From positions 94,199-158,198 of the forward strand of contig DAHUYM010000005.1 of assembly GCA_027315205.1 (NCBI GenBank): a stretch of DNA of 64,000 nucleotides. The letters run 5' to 3'. Shown in pieces: positions 7,769 through 17,058 of the stretch. The notes beneath the pieces are model-generated. The model saw only the letters and a program-made list of their open reading frames with translations. It searched no databases and was not told the DNA's origin. How positions within the stretch are numbered: the stretch's first letter is position 1; every line of letters begins with the position of its first letter. The translations under genes were made by a program, and so were the position numbers. This DNA is from Leptospirillum sp. (GTDB lineage: Bacteria; Nitrospirota; Leptospirillia; Leptospirillales; Leptospirillaceae).

Positions 7769-7945
7769 GCCGGAATTTCGTGCAAGAAAACGGCAGATAA
7801 TGGTAAGATTTTATTTATCAAAGAAAAACTCCAGTGACACGTTCGACTGTCCGGCCCTTCGTGAAGAAGGGCTGAGACCTTAGATGTCAGCCAAGTCACG
7901 AATCGGACCATTCTTCCAAACGCCAAACCGTGAGGAGAACCATTA

Positions 7946-8407
7946 ATGTCTTCACTGCAATCGACTGCATCGACCTGCATCAAAAACAAGATTTTAAGGC
8001 TCTTCTACGAAGAAATCCTGAACCAGGGGAAGCTCGATCTCATCGATGAAATGTTTGCGTCCGATTTTGTCAGCCATCCGGGGGAACTCGATACGAAAGT
8101 ACCCGGAAGGGAACCGTTCAAAGCGGTTGTCACGCGCCTCAAGACATCGTTTCCGGATCTGTATTTTACCATCGAGGACACGGTGTCCGAAGACAATCGC
8201 ATGGTCGTCCGGTGGTCCATGGAAGGAACCCATCTTTCCGATCTCGACGGGATTTCCGCCACCGGAAAACGAATCAAGGGCTACGGTATTACCATATTCA
8301 GGCTGGAAGAGGACAGGATCGCCGAGCTTTGGGCTCAAACGGACCGCCTGGGTTTCGTTCAACAGCTGATCGGCCAAAATCCGGCCCCGGTAGACCCCTT
8401 GTCGTAA
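7946..8407 (+). CDS. SnoaL-like / ester cyclase family protein
   Basis: 153 residues with the NTF2-like alpha+beta-barrel fold pattern: N-terminal helix with LRLFYEEILNQGKLDLIDEMFASDFVSH (in part), then strands ending in VVRWSMEGTH and GITIFRLEEDRIAELWAQTD. This is the pattern of SnoaL-like polyketide cyclases and the broad ester cyclase group, which includes many proteins of unknown substrate. GAGGAG lies upstream of the ATG. Nothing in the neighbourhood suggests polyketide synthesis, so a stress or detoxification role is as likely. Confidence 0.8.
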   Translation: MSSLQSTASTCIKNKILRLFYEEILNQGKLDLIDEMFASDFVSHPGELDTKVPGREPFKAVVTRLKTSFPDLYFTIEDTVSEDNRMVVRWSMEGTHLSDLDGISATGKRIKGYGITIFRLEEDRIAELWAQTDRLGFVQQLIGQNPAPVDPLS

Positions 8408-8581
8408 AATATCGAATGATGTTTGAAAGAGGAGTTGCCTTGATTACCCTGTGGATCGGCATTCGGGGGAAAATCGTGAACGGGACAAAGTTCGCCTTGA
8501 GCTTTTCAATTCAACAAAAGGATTTTTTCTTATTTTCGGAATGGAATCATCTACAAGGTTTGATAAAAAGTCTTAAGTTAT

Positions 8582-8657
8582 TGGTGGAGGGTAGGGGAGT
8601 CGAACCCCCGACCTTCAGGTTGCGATCCTGACGCTCTCCCAACTGAGCTAACCCCCC
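8582..8657 (-). tRNA. tRNA-Ala (anticodon CGC)
   Basis: The minus strand folds into a full cloverleaf: acceptor GGGGGGT with ACCCTCC (one G-U pair), D arm GCTC/GAGC, anticodon arm TCAGG/CCTGA with loop ATCGCAA (anticodon CGC), and T arm GGGGG/CCCCT-type with TTCGACT. The CCA end is encoded. Confidence 0.95.
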
Positions 8658-8674
8658 GCATTCGAACAGGCAAT

Positions 8675-8703
8675 ACCATAACAGAACCGGTTTCGACCGG
8701 CAA
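8675..8703 (-). promoter_or_regulatory. Sigma-70 promoter of tRNA-Ala
   Basis: On the minus strand TTGCCG and TATGGT are 17 bp apart, ending 17 bp before the tRNA 5' end. Confidence 0.55.
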
Positions 8704-8714
8704 GAAGGCGAAGC

Positions 8715-9353
8715 TTACGTCTGATTGTCCTTCGATACGAAAATCGTTCTCCCCACCAGATGGACCCTGCCTTCCGAATGAATCCTGAGCGCTTCCTCGT
8801 AGGCGGCATGTTCCGCCTCACGGATCCTCGACGAAAGACTCTCCTCGGTATCCCCGTCCAGAACCGGAACAGCCCTTTGGACGATAATCGGCCCGTGATC
8901 CATCTCGATATCGACGTAATGGACGGTCACCCCCGAGACCTTGACCCCGTAGTTGAGCGCCTGTCTCTGGGCATGGAGCCCCGGAAACGCCGGAAGGAGA
9001 GAAGGATGGATATTCAGTATCCGGTTCGGATAGGCGTTGATCAGCAAGGGGCCGATGAGGCGCATGTAACCCGCCAGGGCGATGGAGTGGACCTCTTGGT
9101 CCTTCAAACTCTCGAGGACCGACTTTTCATAATCGTTCTTCGACGGAAACCGGGACGGTACGGCGAGAAGAACAGGAATTTCCAGTTTTTTTGCCCGCTC
9201 GAGGACACCCGCACCGGGGCGATCGCACACAAGAAGGACCGGCGTCACTCGTGGAATCCTTCCCTGCCGGGAAGACTGGACGATCGCCTCGAAATTGGTA
9301 CCGGAACCCGACGCGAAAATGGCCAGGCGTACCGAATCAGAAAGAACGGTCAT
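8715..9353 (-). CDS. purN: Phosphoribosylglycinamide formyltransferase
   Basis: Third step of purine synthesis: transfers a formyl group from 10-formyl-THF to GAR. The 212-residue protein begins MTVLSDSVRLAIFASGSGTN, with the phosphate-binding loop ASGSGTN, the catalytic region ILNIHPSLLPAFPG (Asn and His of the active site) and SGVTVHYVDIEMDHGPII with the catalytic Asp. The frame is open to 9491 but that extension has no homology features. It overlaps the 3' end of purM by 17 bp, so the two are translationally coupled. Its formyl donor pool is supplied in part by formate-THF ligase, encoded at 28169. Confidence 0.95.
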   Translation of the reverse strand: MTVLSDSVRLAIFASGSGTNFEAIVQSSRQGRIPRVTPVLLVCDRPGAGVLERAKKLEIPVLLAVPSRFPSKNDYEKSVLESLKDQEVHSIALAGYMRLIGPLLINAYPNRILNIHPSLLPAFPGLHAQRQALNYGVKVSGVTVHYVDIEMDHGPIIVQRAVPVLDGDTEESLSSRIREAEHAAYEEALRIHSEGRVHLVGRTIFVSKDNQT

Positions 9354-10389
9354 AGACGACCTCTCCTCCCCCCGGAATGACCTCTCCCAGAAAATGGAAG
9401 GTCTCTCCCTTCGCCGAAAGGAACCGCTCCAGGGCGTGGGCGTGAGACGATGAAACCAGGACGACCAGGCCGATCCCCATGTTGAAAACACGGAACATTT
9501 CCCGGGTGGTCACGTTTCCTTTTTCCTGGAGGACGCGGAAGATGGGCGGCTTCGGCCAGGAACGCGGATTAACCCGGGCCGAAAGGCCATTGGGGAGGAT
9601 CCTTGGGACGTTTTCCGTGAGCCCTCCGCCGGTCACATGCACCATGCCGCTGACGGGAACCTCCCGGATCAACTCCAGGATCAGTCCGACGTAGATACGC
9701 GTCGGATCCAGGAGTACCGCTCCCCACGTGCGCCCCGAGGACCAGTCCGGACAGGACTCCGGGGTGACTTTCCCGTCTTCGAGAAGAATGTGGCGAACCA
9801 GGGAAAATCCGTTCGAGTGGAGGCCGCTGGAAGGAATGCCGTAGAGTTTGTGCCCCATCTCGATGGCATGGCCGTCAACGATCCGTTCGCGATCGGCGAT
9901 CCCGACCACAAATCCGGCCAGATCGAAATCGTCCTGTCGATAGACCCCCGGCATTTCGGCCGTTTCGCCTCCAAGGAGTGCGGCCCCCGCCTGTCGGCAC
10001 CCTTCGGCGATGCCCTGGAACACCCGCTTTCCTACGACCGGGTCCAGGCGACCCATCGCGTAGTAATCCAGGAAAAACAGGGGCTCGGCACCCATGACGG
10101 CGATATCGTTCGCACACATCGCCACCAGGTCGATGCCCAGATTTTCATAGATCCCGGCCCATTGCGCGACTTTCAGCTTGGTCCCGACCCCGTCCGTCCC
10201 GGAAACCAATACGGGATCCTTATACCTTTTCCACTCGGGACGAAAGACTCCCCCGAACCCGCCGATACCCGCGAGCAGTCCTTCGCGATTGGTTGTCGCC
10301 GCAAGGGGCCGGATCGCGTCAATCCAACGATTTCCGCGTTCGATGGAGACGCCGGCCTGGGCATACCGGCCCTCATTCTCCTCCGTCAT
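9337..10389 (-). CDS. purM: Phosphoribosylformylglycinamidine cyclo-ligase (AIR synthetase)
   Basis: Fifth step of purine synthesis: ATP-dependent closure of the imidazole ring to give AIR. The 350-residue length is standard. Landmarks are the opening YAQAGVSIERGN, GTDGVGTKLKVA, the CANDIAVMGAEPLFFLDYYA segment (in part), LLGGETAEMPG, and GMVHVTGGGLTENVPRILP. The ATG is preceded by GAAAGG. It is first in a purM-purN operon transcribed away from the lipoprotein gene at 10703. Confidence 0.96.
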   Translation of the reverse strand: MTEENEGRYAQAGVSIERGNRWIDAIRPLAATTNREGLLAGIGGFGGVFRPEWKRYKDPVLVSGTDGVGTKLKVAQWAGIYENLGIDLVAMCANDIAVMGAEPLFFLDYYAMGRLDPVVGKRVFQGIAEGCRQAGAALLGGETAEMPGVYRQDDFDLAGFVVGIADRERIVDGHAIEMGHKLYGIPSSGLHSNGFSLVRHILLEDGKVTPESCPDWSSGRTWGAVLLDPTRIYVGLILELIREVPVSGMVHVTGGGLTENVPRILPNGLSARVNPRSWPKPPIFRVLQEKGNVTTREMFRVFNMGIGLVVLVSSSHAHALERFLSAKGETFHFLGEVIPGGGEVVYDRSF

Positions 10390-10702
10390 TCCGGACCTTT
10401 CATAATAATTTTTGATTGTCTTTGATCTTGATTGACAAAATTGTCGGGGGATGGTTTAATTTTGCATGAATTTGCCCTGCATTCATTGGGGTCCCGCCAC
10501 TATAGAAGGCTCAAGAACACGGGGGATTATACCGAAAAGACAGCGAAGCGGCAATTTGTCTTTTCGAACAAAGCTCAATCGGGCTGACCGGTTCTCGACC
10601 GTCGAGGTCCGCCAGATTGATCCCCCGATCCGGAAAACGAATCCTTATGTTCATGTTCAGGTAGATACCCCGCAAAACTGCGGCCATGGGGAACGATAAT
10701 CC
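10390..10702. other. Divergent regulatory region between purM and the lipoprotein gene
   Basis: No coding sequence is supported. The left half holds the purM leader and the plus-strand promoter at 10432; the right half would be a 5' leader of about 235 bases for the lipoprotein gene, long enough to hold mRNA structure. Confidence 0.45.
10432..10460 (+). promoter_or_regulatory. Near-consensus sigma-70 promoter
   Basis: TTGACA and TTTAAT are separated by exactly 17 bp. It points toward the lipoprotein and outer-membrane barrel genes starting at 10703. Confidence 0.7.
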
Positions 10703-11770
10703 ATGAAAGAGTCGGGCATCGGGAATCGCCACGGAAGAATCCTTCTATCCAGATCCATTTCGTCCATTCTTCTGGTGTCTCTGGCACTCTCCCCCGCATC
10801 CTGCGGAAACCTCTTCAACGGTGTCGGCGGAAGCGGGACCGGAACGCTCGCGGCGGCTGAAACCACCGCCCTTGTCGACCTCGCCAACGGCAATTACGTG
10901 GCCGCGGCCCAGGTGATCAACGGATACTGCCCGAACAACACCTGTCCCGACGTGACGTCGGCCACAATCCTGGCCGACGCGTACATCGCCCTGGGAACCG
11001 CCCCGAACAGCAGCTACTCCGTCACCCAGCAGATTCTTCTCGCCACCCCGACGGGGACGATGGCGGGGACCAACCAGATCATCTCCAACCTGGTCGGGCT
11101 TACCAGTTCGAACGGGTCCGCGACGGATACGTATTCGGCGATCGCCCAGGCCGTGCCCTGCATCCAGAACAACAACTGCACCTCCCAGGGGCTTCAGACC
11201 ACCGAGACGGCCCTCGAACTCCTGATCAACAGCGGCTGCTCCTCGACGGACTGTTCCTCGGCCGATCTGGCCTCCATGTACCTTCTGGGTGCTGCGGTCT
11301 ACACCCTGGCCAGTCTCCAGTACTCGACCGGGGTGACCTTTATCTCGCCGAACTGGGAACTGTGTTCGCCTTCCGGCGGCGGAACATCGTCGTGCAGCGC
11401 CCTCTCATCCGGAAACATCGGGGCGATCTCTACCGATCTCGGAAGCAACCAAAACCTTCTCGCCGACGACTGTTATCTGATGTTCAATACCCTCGCGAAC
11501 GCGTCGACCGTCTGCAGCAACACTGGAGGAACGAGCGCCCTGTCGAACGGACCGTCGCTTTCGAGCGTGGTCACGACCGTCGCCTCGTCGCTCGGAACGA
11601 GCGCGACATCCGTCACGAACTCTGTCAACGAGTTCCTGAACACCGTCGCCGACTGCACCGGGAGCCTCGGGACCCCTTGCACGGCATCGACAGTGACCAG
11701 CGCCCCGACGTCGCTCACAAGCTCTCTAAGCTTTCAGACGGCAGCGTCGAATTACCTTGGAAGCCTTTAA
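10703..11770 (+). CDS. Cysteine- and Ser/Thr-rich lipoprotein, unknown function
   Basis: 355 residues. The N-terminus has a basic stretch, a hydrophobic core (SISSILLVSLALSP) and a lipobox ending SPASC, so the protein is likely lipidated and anchored at the cell envelope. The mature part is very rich in Ser, Thr, Ala and Asn and has many paired cysteines (NGYCPNNTCPD, SGCSSTDCSS, VPCIQNNNCTS), suggesting disulfides in the periplasm or outside. Helical stretches such as LANGNYVAAAQVINGYC resemble a degenerate TPR-type start. The gene is 22 bp upstream of an outer-membrane barrel gene and shares its promoter. No family name is offered. Confidence 0.75.
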   Translation: MKESGIGNRHGRILLSRSISSILLVSLALSPASCGNLFNGVGGSGTGTLAAAETTALVDLANGNYVAAAQVINGYCPNNTCPDVTSATILADAYIALGTAPNSSYSVTQQILLATPTGTMAGTNQIISNLVGLTSSNGSATDTYSAIAQAVPCIQNNNCTSQGLQTTETALELLINSGCSSTDCSSADLASMYLLGAAVYTLASLQYSTGVTFISPNWELCSPSGGGTSSCSALSSGNIGAISTDLGSNQNLLADDCYLMFNTLANASTVCSNTGGTSALSNGPSLSSVVTTVASSLGTSATSVTNSVNEFLNTVADCTGSLGTPCTASTVTSAPTSLTSSLSFQTAASNYLGSL

Positions 11771-11792
11771 CCCTGAAACGCAGGATATCACG

Positions 11793-12935
11793 ATGAAAAA
11801 ACGCATTGTCAGCTTCCTCTTCGTCAGCCTGATCGCGGGACTGACTGTTCTCGATTCTCCTCGTCCGGCGAAAGCGGGTCCCGGAGGAATCGCCGGCTCA
11901 GCCCTTTTCCAGCAATTTCCGGCCCTCTACCAGGGCGTCATTCCACTCGGCATGGGGGGCGCCTTTACCGCCGTGGCCGACGACGAAAATGCCGTCTTCT
12001 ACAATCCGGCAGGCCTCGACAACATTCAGGACTCCTCCTTCAAAATCATCAACGTTTCGGCCGACGTGACCTATCCGAACATGGTCACCCTCTATAACAA
12101 TGCGCGTTCCGACAGCAATCTTCCCGCCGGAAGCACCCAGGACCAGGCCTATATCAACGACTTCAACCAGTTTGCGGGTCAATCGCTCTACGCGCGGGTG
12201 GGGGATTACTCCAATTACACCACACACGACTTCTCCATCGGGCTCCTGACAAACAACCAGGTTATGGCAACCCCGGCCGCCGCCGCGACCACCAACAACC
12301 TGGCTTCCCTCTATGGCCTGTCCGACAGCGGCATCGTGGTGTCCGGAGCCTACGGATTCTTCAACCACCACCTGCAGATAGGCGGAACTCTCATGGGATT
12401 GAGCCAGATGTTCCTTGACATCCCGAGCCTCTCGGTGGCGCAGGCCTCCACCCTCCAGTCCACCATCAATTCGAGCCTGACACATGGCCTGGGGATCCTC
12501 GGAAATGTCGGAGCCATCTACCATTTCGACCTACCGTTGAACCCCACAATCGGCGCATCGGTCGAAAATATCGGAACAGCCGATTTCGGCCAGGCGGGCA
12601 CCCTTCCCCAGATGATCAATGCGGGCGTCGGACTCGATCCGGATATCGGATTCGGGAGACTCCTGGTGGATTTCGATTACGACGACGTCGCCAATTATCT
12701 CTACTACACCGGCGATTCCCTGTGGCTTCACACCCATTTTGGCGTGCAATACCAGTTCCCGGCGATCCTGACGCTTTCGGCGGGGGTCTACGAAGGCTAC
12801 CCGACTTTTGGATTCGGCCTCGATCTCTGGGCCTTCATGGTGAATGGATCCTATTACACGGAAGAAGCCGGCGTGTCTCCGGGACAGAACCCGAACCACA
12901 TCGTTTCTCTGCAGGTGGCGTTCGGCTGGATGTAG
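11793..12935 (+). CDS. Outer-membrane beta-barrel protein, PorV/FadL-like (UPF0164 type)
   Basis: 380 residues from ATG 11793 (MKKRIVSFLFVSL), chosen because a clear signal peptide follows, ending near AKA. The opening IPLGMGGAFTAVADDENAVFYNPAGL is the hallmark of PorV/PorQ/UPF0164 and FadL-related barrels. The remainder alternates amphipathic strands and ends in FGWM. Such proteins act as outer-membrane channels or assembly partners for secreted surface proteins. It is the second gene of a pair with a cysteine-rich lipoprotein, which may be its partner. Confidence 0.82.
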   Translation: MKKRIVSFLFVSLIAGLTVLDSPRPAKAGPGGIAGSALFQQFPALYQGVIPLGMGGAFTAVADDENAVFYNPAGLDNIQDSSFKIINVSADVTYPNMVTLYNNARSDSNLPAGSTQDQAYINDFNQFAGQSLYARVGDYSNYTTHDFSIGLLTNNQVMATPAAAATTNNLASLYGLSDSGIVVSGAYGFFNHHLQIGGTLMGLSQMFLDIPSLSVAQASTLQSTINSSLTHGLGILGNVGAIYHFDLPLNPTIGASVENIGTADFGQAGTLPQMINAGVGLDPDIGFGRLLVDFDYDDVANYLYYTGDSLWLHTHFGVQYQFPAILTLSAGVYEGYPTFGFGLDLWAFMVNGSYYTEEAGVSPGQNPNHIVSLQVAFGWM

Positions 12936-13001
12936 AACGGAAGGAAAACACCTGACGACATGAGGAGGATCGCGTCTTCTCCCGTCGTCATTTCGTCAAG
13001 A

Positions 13002-13047
13002 AACCCGGGATTCCGGATCTCGGTCCGGTGACTAGACGTCCCGGGTT
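13002..13047. terminator. Inverted repeat between convergent genes, possible bidirectional terminator
   Basis: AACCCGGGA and TCCCGGGTT are perfect nine-base arms; a nested CCGGA/TCCGG pair lies in the loop. It spans the rnc stop codon (13032). The minus-strand side is followed by TTTCTT, while the plus side has no T run, so the terminator role is moderate. Confidence 0.45.
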
Positions 13048-13760
13048 GTCCGGGCCAGCCTTTCCAAGGCGGCCTTCGCCGCTTTCTGTTCGGCTTCTTT
13101 CTTGGAACGACCCGTACCTTCCCCGTAGGACTTGCCCCGAATCAGAACTTCCACGTCGAATTCTTTCTGATGGTCCGGACCCCGCTGGGACACGATCTCA
13201 TAATGGGGGAGGGTTTCGAGTTCGCGCTGGCAATACTCCTGAAGATTCGTCTTGTAATCCAGGACGGAATCGGTCGACACAGTCTGATCGATCGCATGCC
13301 GAAAATGGTTCATGATGAATGTACGCGCGGCGTCGAGTCCGCCGTCGAGGTAGATCGCGGCGATTATCGCCTCCAGGGCATCGGCAAGAAGGGAGCTTTT
13401 TTCCCGTCCCTGGGTCAGTTCCTCCCCCTTTCCGATCTGGAGGAACATGCCGACTCCAATGTCCCGGGAGACCGTCGCCAGGGTCGGTTCCGACACGACC
13501 CTTCCCTTGAATTTCGAAAGGATGCCTTCCGGATACTGGGGAAAGTTCACCATCAGGTATTCCGCCACCACAAGACCGAGAATGGTATCTCCCAGAAACT
13601 CGAGCCTCTCGTTGTTCCGGGTCACCCCGAGCCGTCGGCCTTCGTTCATGAAGGATTTGTGGGTGGTGGCTTCTTCCAGGAGATCGTTCTGGTGAAAATG
13701 ATATTCGAGACGGTCTTCGAGGGCCCTGAGGTCACGACGGATTCTGATCTTTGGGATCAC
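13032..13760 (-). CDS. rnc: Ribonuclease III
   Basis: Double-strand-specific endoribonuclease for rRNA processing and mRNA decay. The 242-residue protein has the RNase III domain with the signature NERLEFLGDTILGLVVAEYL (about 49-68), the second acidic cluster DALEAIIAAIYLDGG, and a C-terminal double-stranded RNA-binding domain (about 165-235, ending KKEAEQKAAKAALERL). It is the last gene of the long minus-strand block and lies 21 bp after fabF, the usual arrangement in many bacteria. Confidence 0.96.
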   Translation of the reverse strand: MIPKIRIRRDLRALEDRLEYHFHQNDLLEEATTHKSFMNEGRRLGVTRNNERLEFLGDTILGLVVAEYLMVNFPQYPEGILSKFKGRVVSEPTLATVSRDIGVGMFLQIGKGEELTQGREKSSLLADALEAIIAAIYLDGGLDAARTFIMNHFRHAIDQTVSTDSVLDYKTNLQEYCQRELETLPHYEIVSQRGPDHQKEFDVEVLIRGKSYGEGTGRSKKEAEQKAAKAALERLARTTRDV

Positions 13761-13781
13761 AGGCAGGGCTCCCTGGAAGCG

Positions 13782-15044
13782 TTAGGAAGGAACTTCCTTC
13801 CCGATCACGAGCGAAGCATTGGTACCGCCGAATCCGAAGGAGTTTTTGAGGACGGCCGTCACATTCATCCGTCGCGCTCCTTCGCGAACATAGTCCAGGT
13901 CGCATTCCGGATCGGGGTTGTCGACATTGATCGTCGGAGGGACAACGCCTTCCGTGAGAGCCTTGAGAGCGAAAATCGTCTCGACTCCGCCGGCTCCTCC
14001 GAGAAGGTGACCTGTCATCGATTTCGTCCCGCTGACCGCGATCTGGTTTGCATGCTCTCCGAACACTCTCCGGATGGCAAGCGTTTCGAGTTTATCCGCG
14101 AATGTCGACGTGGCGTGCGCATTGATGTGATTGATCCGATGTTTCGGAATGCCGGCATTCCGGATCGCCATCTCCATACATCGGACTGCCCCGTCGGCAT
14201 CGTCCGGTGGAGACGTAATATGGTAGGCGTCCCCGGTCAGCCCGTAACCCAGTATCTCGCCGTAGATTTTCGCTTCGCGTTCTTTGGCTCTCCCGTGCTC
14301 TTCGAGGACGACGACACCCGCCCCTTCGGAGAGTACGAATCCGTCCCTGTCCCGATCGAAAGGACGACTGGCCCGCTCCGGTTCGCCGTTACGGGAAGAG
14401 AGCGCACGGGCAGCCGCAAAACCCGCCACGGTCAGGTCGGACATCGCGGATTCGGCACCCCCCGCGATCATGACGTCCGCATCCCCTCTCCGGATGATGT
14501 GATACGCATCCCCGATGCAATGGACGCCGGTCGCACACGCAGACACCGCACAGGAATTCGGACCGGATATTCTCAAATGGATCGAGATCTGTCCTGAAGC
14601 CAGATTGATGATCACCATCGGAATGAAAAAAGGGGACACTTTCCTGGGTCCCCCTTCCATCAGCGCCTGGTGGTAAAACTCGATCCCCGGCAAACCCCCG
14701 ATGCCAGAGCCGACATAGACACCGATCAAGTGCCGGTTCTCATCGTTGATCTCGAGCCTGGAATCCTCAACCGCCATTTTTGCCGCGGCCAACGCATAAT
14801 GGATGAAGGTGTCCATTTTCTTGACATCCTTCCGGTCCATCCATTGCGTTGGATCAAATCCCCTGACCTCGCCGCCGATCGTGACCGGAAAACCGGTCGT
14901 GTCGAAACGGGTGATCGGACCAATCCCGGAACGTCCTGCCAGAAGATTCTTCCAGCTGTCCGAGACGGTGTTGCCGAGCGGTGAGACCATCCCCATGCCC
15001 GTGACAACCACCCGCCGAACCGCCGGAGCGGTTCCGGCCATCAT
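13782..15044 (-). CDS. fabF: 3-oxoacyl-ACP synthase II
   Basis: Condensing enzyme of fatty-acid elongation, joining malonyl-ACP to a growing acyl chain. 420 residues, family-standard. The active-site Cys lies in [14 protein letters not shown], with the catalytic histidines in [13 protein letters not shown] and [12 protein letters not shown], and the C-terminal [13 protein letters not shown]. The start overlaps the acpP stop by 4 bp. Confidence 0.96.
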   Translation of the reverse strand: MMAGTAPAVRRVVVTGMGMVSPLGNTVSDSWKNLLAGRSGIGPITRFDTTGFPVTIGGEVRGFDPTQWMDRKDVKKMDTFIHYALAAAKMAVEDSRLEINDENRHLIGVYVGSGIGGLPGIEFYHQALMEGGPRKVSPFFIPMVIINLASGQISIHLRISGPNSCAVSACATGVHCIGDAYHIIRRGDADVMIAGGAESAMSDLTVAGFAAARALSSRNGEPERASRPFDRDRDGFVLSEGAGVVVLEEHGRAKEREAKIYGEILGYGLTGDAYHITSPPDDADGAVRCMEMAIRNAGIPKHRINHINAHATSTFADKLETLAIRRVFGEHANQIAVSGTKSMTGHLLGGAGGVETIFALKALTEGVVPPTINVDNPDPECDLDYVREGARRMNVTAVLKNSFGFGGTNASLVIGKEVPS

Positions 15045-15271
15045 ACCCGCTCGCTGATATAATCTATGGCGTTCTGCACCGTCGCTATTTTTTCGGCATC
15101 CTCATCCGGAATTTCGATTCCGAATTCCTCTTCAAGCGCCATCACGAGCTCGACGGTATCGAGCGAATCGGCACCAAGATCTTCCACAAAGTGGGATTCG
15201 GGATTGACTTCGTCTTCCTCGACTCCCAATTGCTCCGCAATAATCTTTTTTACGCGCTCCTCAATAGCCAT
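15041..15271 (-). CDS. acpP: Acyl carrier protein
   Basis: Small acidic carrier of acyl intermediates, 76 residues. The phosphopantetheine attachment Ser is in [19 protein letters not shown]. High content of Glu and Asp is typical. It sits between fabG and fabF. The 86-bp gap before it holds an imperfect GGATCC-type hairpin that could affect relative expression. Confidence 0.97.
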   Translation of the reverse strand: MAIEERVKKIIAEQLGVEEDEVNPESHFVEDLGADSLDTVELVMALEEEFGIEIPDEDAEKIATVQNAIDYISERV

Positions 15272-15357
15272 ACAGAAACAGTCCTCCCTAAACGCGATGT
15301 CTTCGACCCTTCATACGTCGGATCCGGCGGTCGGGTCGTGACCGGGATCCGAATCCT

Positions 15358-16104
15358 TCAGACGAGTGCCATTCCCCCGTTCACATGGAGGGTCTGGCCC
15401 GTCACAAAGCCCGCTTCGCGGGATACTAAATAACGGACGGCATGGGAAATTTCCGAAGCCGTTCCGAACCGGCCGACGGGAATTCGTTCGAGCGCCGCTT
15501 CCCGAACCTTTTCGGGAAGGATTCCGGTCATGTCGGTCTCGACGAATCCGGGGGCCACGACGTTTACCGTGATCCCGCGGGTCGCCACTTCAAGAGCCAG
15601 ACTTTTCGAAAGGGCCACGAGCCCCCCTTTCGATGCCGCGTAATTCGCCTGGCCGGCATTGCCCGTCGTGCCGACAATGGAGGAAATGGAAACGATCCGG
15701 CCATACCGTTCCTTCATCATCGCTTTAACGACCTTGCGCATCAACCGGAACGGCCCGACAAGGTTTGTCCCGAGGACATCGAGGAAATCCTCGTCCTTCA
15801 TCCTTACAAGGAGCCCATCGTGCACTATTCCCGCATTGTTCACAAGAATATCAATGCGTCCCGACTGATTCAAGAGTCGGTCCACACCCGCCTCGATCGA
15901 GTCCGGAGAAGACACGTCAAGCTCGAGAACACGGCCCTTGCGCTCTCCTCCCAAAGAGACGACGGACTCTTCGAGCTCCGGCGTCGCCTTGCGGACCCCG
16001 AACCAGACCTCCGCCCCTTCCGCTATGAGCATCGAAGCGATGGACCAGCCGATTCCCCGCGCCGCTCCGGATACGAGCGCGACCTGTCCCGCAAGCGGTT
16101 TCAT
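15358..16104 (-). CDS. fabG: 3-oxoacyl-ACP reductase
   Basis: NADPH-dependent reduction of beta-ketoacyl-ACP in fatty-acid elongation. 248 residues with the Rossmann motif SGAARGIG, the structural NNAG at about residue 86-89, catalytic SSIVG and YAASKGG, and the terminal HVNGGMALV. The start at 16104 overlaps the fabD stop as ATGA; the upstream ATG at 16137 is inside fabD and is not supported. Confidence 0.95.
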   Translation of the reverse strand: MKPLAGQVALVSGAARGIGWSIASMLIAEGAEVWFGVRKATPELEESVVSLGGERKGRVLELDVSSPDSIEAGVDRLLNQSGRIDILVNNAGIVHDGLLVRMKDEDFLDVLGTNLVGPFRLMRKVVKAMMKERYGRIVSISSIVGTTGNAGQANYAASKGGLVALSKSLALEVATRGITVNVVAPGFVETDMTGILPEKVREAALERIPVGRFGTASEISHAVRYLVSREAGFVTGQTLHVNGGMALV

Positions 16105-17051
16105 GAGACCTCCGTCGGTTTGTCGACCGATTCCCATGCGGCATTTTTATCGATTCTCCGTCCCAGGCCCGAAAGGATCGTTCCCGGACCCACCTCGAGG
16201 AAAACGGAGATCCCTGAACGAACCGCTTCCCGGACCGAATCTTCCCAGAGAACCGGAGCAGTGATCTGGCGAATGAGCCTCTCTTTCAGGACGGCTGGAT
16301 CGCTCGACGGGGTCGCCGTCACATTGGAGATGACCGGTCCGTCCGGAATCGTCCACGCCAAGCCTTCGAGAACGGGAATCATTCTTTTTGCCGCGGACTC
16401 CATCAATGGCGTATGGGAGGGCACAGAAACCGCAAGAGGGATCACTTTGCGGGCTCCCGCCGCCTTCAATCGCTCCGAAGCCTCCCGGACACGCTCCCGG
16501 GATCCGGCGATCACGACCTGTCCCGGGCTGTTCATGTTGGCCATGCCCGCGTATTCTTCCGGGCCGGCGGGACCGAGGCCCTCAAGGACCGAACGGATCG
16601 CCTCGCGATCCATGCCGAGAACAGCCGCCATCAGGCCTTCCCCTTCGGGTATGGCCTCCTGCATGAAACGGCCCCTCAAATGAACCGCCATCAACGCCTC
16701 TTCGAACAAAAGGGATCCGGACGCCACGAGAGCAGAATACTCTCCCAGGGAATGCCCCAGGTAAAGATCGGGACGAGGATTACCTTCGTCCTGGAGACGA
16801 CCGACGTACAGGGCGCTCACGAGAAGAAGGGCCGGCTGTGTCCATTCCGTACGATTCTGGAATCCGTCCGGATCCGGACCGATCAAGCGGTCCGCCGGAT
16901 ACTTGAGGATGTCCGAAGCTTTTTCCATAAGACGTTTTTCGGATGCGCGGTCGAAGACCTGTCCCATATTCGGGTACTGGGACCCCTGGCCCGGAAAGAT
17001 CCAGGCCGTGCCACCTCCGAAATTTTTCTCATAAAGATCCGTCATTTCCAA
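16101..17051 (-). CDS. fabD: Malonyl-CoA:ACP transacylase
   Basis: Loads malonyl groups onto ACP. 316 residues with IFPGQGSQ near the N-terminus and the nucleophile elbow GHSLGEYSAL; the catalytic His lies in VPSHTPLM. It follows fabH by 7 bp and overlaps fabG by 4 bp. Confidence 0.95.
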   Translation of the reverse strand: MEMTDLYEKNFGGGTAWIFPGQGSQYPNMGQVFDRASEKRLMEKASDILKYPADRLIGPDPDGFQNRTEWTQPALLLVSALYVGRLQDEGNPRPDLYLGHSLGEYSALVASGSLLFEEALMAVHLRGRFMQEAIPEGEGLMAAVLGMDREAIRSVLEGLGPAGPEEYAGMANMNSPGQVVIAGSRERVREASERLKAAGARKVIPLAVSVPSHTPLMESAAKRMIPVLEGLAWTIPDGPVISNVTATPSSDPAVLKERLIRQITAPVLWEDSVREAVRSGISVFLEVGPGTILSGLGRRIDKNAAWESVDKPTEVS

Positions 17052-17058
17052 AACCTTC

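Noticed and set aside
13170..14597. 475-codon plus-strand frame
   Set aside because: Lies wholly antisense to rnc and fabF; a by-product of GC-rich third positions.
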